5,609 bases of DNA, taken from positions 1 to 5,609 of the forward strand of contig CAMBCD010000192.1 in the NCBI GenBank assembly GCA_945863085.1. The letters run 5' to 3'. The DNA is from Bordetella parapertussis (GTDB taxonomy: Bacteria; Pseudomonadota; Gammaproteobacteria; Burkholderiales; SG8-41). A program made the translations under genes and the position numbers. Of the stretch, positions 1 through 4,438 are shown one piece after another (positions within the stretch are counted from its first letter, which is position 1; each line of letters starts with the position of its first letter). Below the pieces are notes generated by a model. That model searched no databases, had not been told where the DNA came from, and saw only the letters and a list, made by a program, of their open reading frames with translations.

Positions 1-164
1 ACGGGCGTGACCGCCTGTGCGCAGTGCTGAAGGGATTGCCCGCCGCGACATCCTGCACGGACATCATTGCCGCGGTGCGCGAAGATCTGCAGGCCTTCGG
101 TGCCGTCGAAATGCTCGCCGACGACATCACGATGCTGGCGCTGCGCTGGTATGGGCCGGCCTGA
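1..164 (+). CDS. SpoIIE/PP2C-type serine phosphatase, C-terminal end (partial)
   Basis: The open frame is entered at base 3 and runs 53 codons to TGA at 162-164; the 5' part lies outside the window. The visible tail fits the end of a SpoIIE/RsbU (PPM) phosphatase domain: a helix containing IIAAVREDLQAFG, then ADDITMLALRW, the family's terminal motif, in which an aspartate of the DD pair binds a catalytic metal and the following strand closes the beta-sandwich. Known members dephosphorylate a STAS anti-sigma-factor antagonist in partner-switching systems. An RsbW-like kinase gene about 1.4 kb downstream on the same strand supports that role here. Sensor or receiver domains at the N-terminus cannot be judged. 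The family call rests on a short but characteristic motif; the regulatory role is inference. Confidence 0.8.
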   Translation, partial: GRDRLCAVLKGLPAATSCTDIIAAVREDLQAFGAVEMLADDITMLALRWYGPA

Positions 165-340
165 GTTAAGGAATTCCTGAAGAACCGTAGCGAGCGGCGC
201 GAGTGCAAGGAGCACGGCGCCCCCCAAGGGGACTTGCTTCGCAGCGCGCAGGATCCGAGACATATCAAAATTGGATAGGCTAGGTTCCGAGCACCGCGCG
301 ACGCAGCAATCGCGCCGCGCAGTAGGTTATTCTGGGATTC
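165..340. other. Gene-free stretch with dyads and a possible intergenic repeat
   Basis: This gap separates two genes that converge on it. No credible reading frame was found. It holds a perfect 10-bp palindrome AGGAATTCCT (169-178) just after the phosphatase stop; a complex region (about 186-262) with CCCC-AA-GGGG and flanking GCAAG (205-209) / CTTGC (233-237) arms; and a hairpin GCGCGA (296-301) / TCGCGC (310-315) with an 8-nt loop. None is followed by a T-run on either strand, so no standard Rho-independent terminator can be called. The folded block at 186-262 looks like a dispersed intergenic repeat, but it occurs only once here, so that is a guess. Confidence 0.35.
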
Positions 341-976
341 CTATCTGATATTGATTTCGACGCGCCTGTTGCGCGCCTCGGCTACTTCGTCAGCGGTGGC
401 TACCAGCGGTTCGCGTTCACCGCGCCCGGCCACGTTGATCGAACGTTCCGCGACACCGCGCTTGATGAAATCGGTGCGTACACGTTCGGCGCGCTGCAAT
501 GACAGCTTGTCGTTGTATTCAAGCGCGCCGACACGGTCGGTATGGCCGATCACGGTGATTTCGGCTGCAGGCCGCTTCGCCAGTTCGCGCAGTACGGTTT
601 CAGCGGTCTGCCGCGATTCGGGGGTGTACTCGTCGCGGCCTTCAAGGAAATTCAGCGTGTATGACACCGGCGGCGGCGGCAGGGCGCGGGCGGCTTCGCC
701 GAAGGTTTGCTGCACCTGTGCCGCGCTGGAACTGCCGGTAACCGGTGCGGCATTGCCGGTGGTGGTCGCCGTCGCGTAGGCGTTGTTGATCACTGTTTCG
801 CCCTGCGCGGATTTGACGCTGACTGCGCCGACCTTGCCATCGGCCCCGGGCACCAGCACCACCATGGTTTTCGGCTGCGGGGCGGCGACCGGCTGGGGTG
901 CGGGTTTTTCCGACAACAAAAGCGCCGTCACCACCACAGCAATGACGACAACAATGCCAAAGTCATTCAGACGCAT
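341..976 (-). CDS. OmpA-family peptidoglycan-binding protein with N-terminal membrane anchor
   Basis: The product has 211 residues. Residues about 7-21 form one hydrophobic segment (IVVVIAVVVTALLL) with no clear signal-peptidase site and no lipobox cysteine, so it is probably an inner-membrane anchor. A Pro/Ala- and Thr-rich linker (about 24-104) follows, then an OmpA C-terminal domain (about 105-211). The domain shows VIGHTDRVG (142-150), YNDKLSLQRAERVR (154-167), GRGEREP (184-190) and the closing ARNRRVEI. Asp147 and Arg162 match the Asp/Arg pair that binds diaminopimelate in OmpA-like domains, so binding of peptidoglycan in the periplasm is expected. There is no beta-barrel. The gene starts 15 bp after the FecR-domain gene, so the two are probably co-transcribed. 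The Shine-Dalgarno is weak (GGGA). Whether it is structural or a sensor is not visible. Confidence 0.9.
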   Translation of the reverse strand: MRLNDFGIVVVIAVVVTALLLSEKPAPQPVAAPQPKTMVVLVPGADGKVGAVSVKSAQGETVINNAYATATTTGNAAPVTGSSSAAQVQQTFGEAARALPPPPVSYTLNFLEGRDEYTPESRQTAETVLRELAKRPAAEITVIGHTDRVGALEYNDKLSLQRAERVRTDFIKRGVAERSINVAGRGEREPLVATADEVAEARNRRVEINIR

Positions 977-991
977 GGTTTTTCCCGAGAA

Positions 992-1450
992 TCAGTCAGT
1001 GACCTGGACGTGAAACTCGGTGCCGCGCGCGCCGAGCACCGTCGTCGGTGTAATCACGCGCACTGCATCGGGGGATTGTTTGGCGAGTTTACCCGACACC
1101 ATCGACAGCGTGCCGCGTTTCAGCCCGGCATCCAGCTGGCCCTGGTGCGTGGTTGAATTGAAGGCAAAACGTTCGATGACCAGCACGCTGTTGGGTCCCG
1201 CCGACAGCAGCGTGTTGTCGAGCAGCGTGACACCGACAGACGATCCGGCGCCGGTTTTCAGCGTGTCCGATTGCATCACGCGGGTGCCGATCGATGCCGG
1301 CAGGGTTTTGCCGTCACGTTCCAGGACCACGGAACCGTTGAGCACCTTGATCTGGCCGGCATCTCCGGCCGCCATCACGGGTACAGCCGACAACAGGAAA
1401 AAGGTCACACCAACAGTCACACCAACACCGGTCAACATGCGATTCAACAT
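992..1450 (-). CDS. Secreted FecR-domain protein
   Basis: The product has 152 residues. It begins with a Sec-type signal peptide: a positive start, a hydrophobic core at about 7-25, and likely cleavage after VMA or VMAA (27/28). A FecR-like beta-rich domain follows: RVMQSDTLKTGAGSSVGV, LLDNTLLSAGPNSVLVIERF, LKRGTLSMVSGKL, and the typical ending VITPTTVLGARGTEFHV. It lacks the N-terminal cytoplasmic anti-sigma segment and the internal transmembrane helix of true FecR regulators, so it is a periplasmic FecR-fold protein, not a transmembrane sigma regulator. A strong Shine-Dalgarno AGGGGGGG (1456-1463) sits 5 nt before the ATG and supports this start over the internal Met5. It is the first gene of a pair with the OmpA-like gene, diverging from the RsbW-like gene. 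The ligand is unknown. Confidence 0.88.
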   Translation of the reverse strand: MLNRMLTGVGVTVGVTFFLLSAVPVMAAGDAGQIKVLNGSVVLERDGKTLPASIGTRVMQSDTLKTGAGSSVGVTLLDNTLLSAGPNSVLVIERFAFNSTTHQGQLDAGLKRGTLSMVSGKLAKQSPDAVRVITPTTVLGARGTEFHVQVTD

Positions 1451-1482
1451 GGCAGCCCCCCCTGCAAAGTTATTGACTCACC

Positions 1483-1512
1483 CTGACTTCACAATCACGG
1501 GATGATTATAAT
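1483..1512 (+). promoter_or_regulatory. Sigma70-type promoter for the RsbW-like/hydrolase pair
   Basis: A perfect -10 box TATAAT lies at 1507-1512, with CTGACT (4/6 match to TTGACA) at 1483-1488 and an 18-bp spacer. Transcription would begin near 1519, giving a leader of about 43 nt before the ATG at 1562. The -10 lies in a self-complementary GATTATAATC (1504-1513), so the same bases also read TATAAT on the minus strand (1505-1510), toward the FecR-domain gene. No convincing minus-strand -35 was found at 16-18 bp, so activity in that direction is uncertain. Confidence 0.6.
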
Positions 1513-1561
1513 CCGCTCATCATATTAATGCCCGGGTCAGCTGCGGGCCGCGTGCCACGCC

Positions 1562-1984
1562 ATGTCCGAGCCGCACCTCCACCGATTTCCCGCCCGACTG
1601 GAAGCCTTCGTGGCCATCCGGGAACGGCTTGAAATGAGCGTCGCGGCACTGGGCTGGGAGTCGGGCGACATCCACCGCTGCACCCTGATCCTGGAAGAAT
1701 TGTTCACCAATTCAGTGAAATACGGCACAGCGGCCGGGGCCGACAACCATGTCTATCTGGGTATCATCCCGGCCATGGACCGGTCGATCGCGCTGACCTA
1801 CGAAGACCGGGCGCCGCACCATGATCCGTTTGCCGAAGTCTCGACCGCGCATACCAATCCGGACATCAACATGCGCGGCATCGGCGGGCTTGGCGTGCCG
1901 CTGATCCTGCGCCTGACCGAGCAGGCGCGTTACATCGCGCTGCCAGGCGGGAACCGCATTACCCTGGTGTTCCGTCCGCGCTGA
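1562..1984 (+). CDS. RsbW-like serine kinase / anti-sigma factor (GHKL ATPase)
   Basis: The 140-residue product is a single HATPase_c_2 domain, close to the usual RsbW/SpoIIAB length. The N box is ILEELFTNSVKYG (43-55), with Glu46 and the Mg2+-binding Asn50. The G1 box is YEDRAPHHDPF (80-90), in which Asp82 should contact adenine; Ala84 stands where the glycine of the DxG motif is usual. The G2 glycine loop is GIGGLGVPLI (106-115). Known relatives phosphorylate a STAS antagonist and sequester a sigma factor or another target; a SpoIIE-type phosphatase reverses this, and one ends at position 164. There is an in-frame stop at 1526 and no earlier ATG or GTG in frame. The ATG has no clear Shine-Dalgarno, so the start is less certain than the family. 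The hydrolase gene follows 48 bp later. Neither a sigma factor nor an antagonist is visible. Confidence 0.88.
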   Translation: MSEPHLHRFPARLEAFVAIRERLEMSVAALGWESGDIHRCTLILEELFTNSVKYGTAAGADNHVYLGIIPAMDRSIALTYEDRAPHHDPFAEVSTAHTNPDINMRGIGGLGVPLILRLTEQARYIALPGGNRITLVFRPR

Positions 1985-2023
1985 GCGGCAGAACCGCATT
2001 GCCCCACAACAATAAACATCCCC

Positions 2024-2028
2024 GGAGG
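2024..2028 (+). promoter_or_regulatory. Ribosome binding site selecting a GTG start
   Basis: GGAGG, followed by AA, lies 4 nt before the GTG at 2033. It is the only good Shine-Dalgarno in this stretch. It favours the GTG over the later in-frame ATG at 2075, which has no comparable motif. Confidence 0.75.
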
Positions 2029-2032
2029 AACC

Positions 2033-3262
2033 GTGATACGCAAACTGAGAACGGAACGCGACAACCAGCAGTGGATGCTCGACCTCGCGCTGAACATGCG
2101 CGGCCGGGTGCAGAATTTCGAGCGCGACGACATCGAGGTCCCCGCCGGCAAGCGCGCCCGCAATTACCGCATGCTGCCCAAGGTCTGGCGTGAAGCCGGC
2201 GAACGCCATGAACGACTCGCGAAACTGGCGCAGGCGCGCGGCGCCCGGGCCAGCGCGACGTACCACTACGACCATGCGATTGAAGCCTACCGCATGGCGC
2301 AACATCCGATTTATTTTGACAACCATCCGGTCAAAAAACAGCTCTACCGGAAATTGTCGGAAATGGTCGACCGCCGCTCGACGACGGCGGATTATCCGAT
2401 CGAGCGCATCGAAGTGCCCTTTGACAACGGCACAACCATCTCCTGCCTGCTGCACCTGCTGCCCGACAGGCGCCGCGCGCCGGTGGTGATCTACGTGCCG
2501 GGCATGGATCAATCCAAGGAGGTGTTCCCCAAGGCGTACCACAACATCGGCCACGCCCGCGGCTTTCACGTGCTGGCGATGGACGGCCCGGGCCAGGGCA
2601 ATTCGAGCATGCAGAAAATCCGTGCCGTGGGCGACAACTACGAACGTGCCGGCGCCGCGGTCATCAGCTACCTGCGCAAGCGCCCGGAAGTGATCAAAAA
2701 CAAGATTGCGATCTACGGCATCAGCATGGGCAGCTACTGGTCGCTGCGGCTGTCGAGTTACGACCATCGCGCGGCGGTGGTCGTCAGCTCGGTGGCCTGC
2801 TTCAATCCGAACAACACCATCTTCACGCAGTCGTCGCCGCGCTTCAAACAGATGTTCATGTACATGGCGGGTTACGACGACGAGGAGCGCTTCGACGAGG
2901 AAGTCGCCAAAAGCATGACCGTGCGCGGCCATCTCGGCAAAATCAAGTGTCCGACGCTGCTGGTCACCGGCGAATTCGATCCGCTGTGTCCGCTGGAAGA
3001 CGCAATCGAAGCCTACGCCGACCTCAAGGTGCCGAAGGAAATGTGGGTGTTCGAAAACCAGTACCACCCCTTATGGAGCATCAGCAACCTCGGCGGCATG
3101 GACTGCCATGATTACGTGTTTGACTGGCTGCAGGCGTTTTTCTCGGGCAAAAAGAAACCGACCAGACGCGGCCGGATTTCGTACATCAGGGAACACGGTG
3201 ACGGGCCGTGGGCGGACTGCGGCTGGACCCCGCCGGTCAAGCCGGGCCAGGCCTATTTCTGA
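2033..3262 (+). CDS. Alpha/beta hydrolase, FrsA / DHPON-hydrolase-like
   Basis: The product has 409 residues and starts at GTG. Residues 1 to about 125 are helical and charged (lid/N-terminal domain), followed by an alpha/beta-hydrolase core (about 130-385). The core shows VIYVPGMDQSKE (P156-G157, oxyanion region), DGPGQGNS (184-191), the nucleophile elbow YGISMGSY with Ser231, TGEFDPLCP with Asp316, and NQYHPL with His345, which completes a plausible Ser-Asp-His triad. The helical N-terminus plus DGPGQG resembles the FrsA/DUF1100 group and the C-C bond hydrolase 2,6-dihydroxypseudooxynicotine hydrolase; other members are esterases. No signal peptide is visible, so it should be cytoplasmic. 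The substrate cannot be read from sequence. It lies 48 bp after the RsbW-like gene, probably in the same transcript, and a strong terminator follows about 25 bp after the stop. A basic tail (KKKPTRRGR) is followed by about 30 residues of unclear role. Confidence 0.88.
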   Translation: MIRKLRTERDNQQWMLDLALNMRGRVQNFERDDIEVPAGKRARNYRMLPKVWREAGERHERLAKLAQARGARASATYHYDHAIEAYRMAQHPIYFDNHPVKKQLYRKLSEMVDRRSTTADYPIERIEVPFDNGTTISCLLHLLPDRRRAPVVIYVPGMDQSKEVFPKAYHNIGHARGFHVLAMDGPGQGNSSMQKIRAVGDNYERAGAAVISYLRKRPEVIKNKIAIYGISMGSYWSLRLSSYDHRAAVVVSSVACFNPNNTIFTQSSPRFKQMFMYMAGYDDEERFDEEVAKSMTVRGHLGKIKCPTLLVTGEFDPLCPLEDAIEAYADLKVPKEMWVFENQYHPLWSISNLGGMDCHDYVFDWLQAFFSGKKKPTRRGRISYIREHGDGPWADCGWTPPVKPGQAYF

Positions 3263-3281
3263 TCACCGGCCGCCCGCCAAT

Positions 3282-3310
3282 AAAAAAGCGCTCCGCGGAG
3301 CGCTTTTTTT
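3282..3310. terminator. Bidirectional Rho-independent terminator
   Basis: A perfect 16-bp palindrome GCGCTCCGCGGAGCGC (3288-3303) is flanked by A6 on the left and T7 on the right, so it works on both strands. It ends the RsbW-like/hydrolase transcript on the plus strand and the small membrane protein gene on the minus strand, whose stop is at 3332. Confidence 0.95.
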
Positions 3311-3331
3311 CTGAAAAGTCCCGGCTGCGAC

Positions 3332-3535
3332 TTACTTGTCGGTACCTTTCTTGTTGCGCTCCTTCACCCAGATATAGGCGGCAAAACCGCCGATCATCCC
3401 GACAAATACCAGCGCAAACAGGATCAGCCCCATGGGATTGGCGTCAAGCTGCGGGGCCGGCAGTACGGCGGCATCTTCGGCCAGTGCCGGCAACGCCAGC
3501 AAAGACAACATCAGTCCGGATACAATTTTTTTCAT
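3332..3535 (-). CDS. Small exported single-helix membrane protein, unknown function
   Basis: The product has 67 residues. Residues 1-19 form a classic signal peptide (MKK, then a hydrophobic core, then LPALA) with likely cleavage before Glu20. A short Pro/Ala-rich segment follows, then one transmembrane helix (about 35-55, LILFALVFVGMIGGFAAYIWV) and a strongly basic end (KERNKKGTDK). After cleavage the mature protein would be about 48 residues, N-terminus out, with the basic tail in the cytoplasm. AGGAG (3542-3546) lies 6 nt before the ATG, which supports translation. I do not recognise the family. It has no cysteines or metal-binding motifs. The architecture would suit a small accessory subunit of a membrane complex, but nothing nearby names a partner. 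Confidence 0.82.
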   Translation of the reverse strand: MKKIVSGLMLSLLALPALAEDAAVLPAPQLDANPMGLILFALVFVGMIGGFAAYIWVKERNKKGTDK

Positions 3536-3553
3536 CGCAAGCTCCTGGTCGGC

Positions 3554-3582
3554 ATTAATGGAGGCTGTGTTCGGGATGGCAG
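3554..3582 (-). promoter_or_regulatory. Possible promoter of the small membrane protein gene
   Basis: On the minus strand CTGCCA (3577-3582) and ATTAAT (3554-3559) each match 4/6 to the sigma70 boxes, with a 17-bp spacer. Transcription would start about 11 nt before the ATG, with the AGGAG site just inside the transcript. The matches are weak; read-through from the TrmO-family gene is the alternative. Confidence 0.3.
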
Positions 3583-3633
3583 GTTCGCGTTGAGTTCACC
3601 GAATCACGGCACGCGGCCATGCTGGGCATGCCG

Positions 3634-3672
3634 GCTTGCGGCAGCCTTACGTCAGCTTGCGGGAAACTTACG
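3634..3672. repeat. Two-copy 18-bp direct repeat with 21-bp period
   Basis: GCTTGCGGCAGCCTTACG (3634-3651) and GCTTGCGGGAAACTTACG (3655-3672) match at 15 of 18 positions. Their starts are 21 bp apart, two turns of the helix. Short CCGGC (3631-3635) and GCCGG (3672-3676) arms flank the pair. The repeat lies about 100-140 bp upstream of the small membrane protein start, where a regulator could bind. It could also be a chance duplication. Confidence 0.5.
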
Positions 3673-3682
3673 CCGGGGCGGG

Positions 3683-3709
3683 AAAACCGCAGAAATCAAG
3701 ACAATGCGG
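3683..3709 (-). terminator. Weak possible terminator after the TrmO-family gene
   Basis: On the minus strand CCGCA (3705-3709) and TGCGG (3687-3691) can pair across a 13-nt loop, followed by TTTT (3683-3686), 13 nt past the stop codon. The stem is only 5 bp and the T-run is short, so termination would be partial at best. Confidence 0.25.
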
Positions 3710-3721
3710 ACCCGGGCCGCG

Positions 3722-4177
3722 TCAGAAATATCCGTCCATCATGCTGTCGACCCACGCCGGCAGGCGTACGTCGTCCTTGCGCTCGAACGCCGGGATATAG
3801 GGCTTGATGTCGAGCACCGGCGTGCCGTCGAGCGCATCAAGGCCGCGCACCGTGATGCCCTTGTCGTCAATGGCCACCAGTTCCACCGCGGTCACCCCGA
3901 TCGGATTCGGGCGGAATTTGGTCCGCTGCGCGAACACCCCCACCGGCGGCAGATTCTCCATGCCGCGCGGATTGCGCGTGAGCTGCTTCACCGGATCAAA
4001 AGCGGGGATGCGGTCGAGGTGGAACACCACCACCACATGCGAAAACTCGCCGAGGCCGGCAAGACCTTTTGCATACAGCGGCTCGAACTCAATACGCGAC
4101 TCGACATTCGCCCAGTGTCCGGCCGACATCTCGGTGCGGTCGCTGCGCACATAAGCTACGGGTTCAAATTGAGCCAT
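3722..4177 (-). CDS. trmO: TrmO/TsaA-family tRNA (t6A37) methyltransferase, short form
   Basis: The product has 151 residues from the ATG at 4175-4177. It is one TsaA/UPF0066 beta-barrel domain, the SAM-binding fold of TrmO: FEPVAYVRSDRTE near the start, GLGEFSHVVVVF (41-52), the signature VGVFAQRTKFRPNPIGVT (79-96), and GLDALDGTPVLDIKPY (112-127). E. coli TrmO N6-methylates t6A37 in tRNA-Thr. That protein is about 235 residues; this one lacks the C-terminal domain, like short archaeal and some bacterial members. An in-frame GTG at 4184-4186 would add three residues; neither start has a strong Shine-Dalgarno, and the ATG gives the more usual N-terminus. The tRNA-Lys terminator lies upstream, so it should have its own promoter, which I could not identify. 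The family is secure; the exact tRNA target is inferred. Confidence 0.88.
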   Translation of the reverse strand: MAQFEPVAYVRSDRTEMSAGHWANVESRIEFEPLYAKGLAGLGEFSHVVVVFHLDRIPAFDPVKQLTRNPRGMENLPPVGVFAQRTKFRPNPIGVTAVELVAIDDKGITVRGLDALDGTPVLDIKPYIPAFERKDDVRLPAWVDSMMDGYF

Positions 4178-4246
4178 GGCTGGCACCCATCAGAATGGTT
4201 TTTATCCAAAAAATTCGTTTACCGCACTCCGCCACAACATGGCGCT

Positions 4247-4278
4247 AAAAAACAAAGGGCCGGCTTGCGCCGACCCTT
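4247..4278 (-). terminator. Rho-independent terminator of tRNA-Lys
   Basis: On the minus strand AAGGGTCGGC and GCCGGCCCTT form a 10-bp stem (one G-T pair) closed by a GCAA tetraloop, a stable GNRA loop. TGTTTTTT follows. The stem starts 11 bp after the tRNA's CCA end and separates the tRNA from the TrmO-family gene. Confidence 0.93.
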
Positions 4279-4288
4279 CGGATGCAAC

Positions 4289-4364
4289 TGGTAGGAGGTG
4301 CGAGATTCGAACTCGCGACCAACGGATTAAAAGTCCGCTGCTCTACCGGCTGAGCTAACCTCCC
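4289..4364 (-). tRNA. tRNA-Lys, anticodon UUU
   Basis: The 76-nt cloverleaf reads on the minus strand from GGGAGGT (acceptor) through GCTC-AGCCGGTA-GAGC (D arm), GCGGA-CTTTTAA-TCCGT (anticodon arm, anticodon TTT), a TGGTC variable loop, GCGAG-TTCGAAT-CTCGC (T arm), ACCTCCT, then A73 and an encoded CCA. The T loop and the D-loop GG are canonical. The first acceptor pair is G1-U72 and the 27-43 pair is G-U, both wobbles. It decodes AAA and AAG. A promoter and a terminator flank it closely, so it is a single-gene unit. Confidence 0.97.
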
Positions 4365-4376
4365 AAAAAGGGGCGA

Positions 4377-4405
4377 ATTTTAACCGTGACGGGCATGGGG
4401 GTCAA
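4377..4405 (-). promoter_or_regulatory. Strong sigma70 promoter of tRNA-Lys
   Basis: On the minus strand TTGACC (4400-4405, 5/6 match) is separated by 17 bp from TAAAAT (4377-4382, 5/6 match). TCGCCCC follows, a GC-rich discriminator of the kind found at growth-rate- and stringent-controlled stable-RNA promoters. Initiation near 4370 leaves a leader of about 6 nt. The -35 lies about 34 bp past the stop of the YeeE/YedE-family gene and overlaps an imperfect inverted repeat (4397-4419). Confidence 0.88.
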
Positions 4406-4438
4406 CAAAGTTATCCCCCGGAATACTGCTGCGCACGC

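Noticed and set aside
296..315. Hairpin GCGCGA/TCGCGC as a terminator between the converging phosphatase and OmpA-like genes
   Set aside because: The stem is only 6 bp and no T-run follows on either strand.
1473..1478. TTGACT as the -35 of the plus-strand promoter
   Set aside because: It is 28 bp from the TATAAT box, too far for a sigma70 promoter; CTGACT at 1483-1488 has the right spacing.
351..1505. Several plus-strand open frames opposite the OmpA-like and FecR-domain genes
   Set aside because: The minus-strand frames carry complete domains, a signal peptide and good gene spacing; the plus-strand products are Ser/Arg-rich with no motifs.
1712..3067. A 451-codon open frame on the minus strand opposite the RsbW-like and hydrolase genes
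   Set aside because: It is antisense to two genes with intact catalytic motifs; its product is His/Arg/Val-rich without domains, as expected from the complement of GC-rich codons, and it has no Shine-Dalgarno or promoter.
3590..4294. A 234-codon plus-strand open frame across the TrmO-family gene and the tRNA terminator
   Set aside because: It is antisense to the conserved TsaA motifs and runs through the tRNA terminator hairpin; the composition is shadow-like.
4289..4364. tRNA-Lys as an attachment site for an integrated element
   Set aside because: No integrase gene and no direct repeat of the tRNA 3' end were seen in the window; the flanking genes look like core chromosome.
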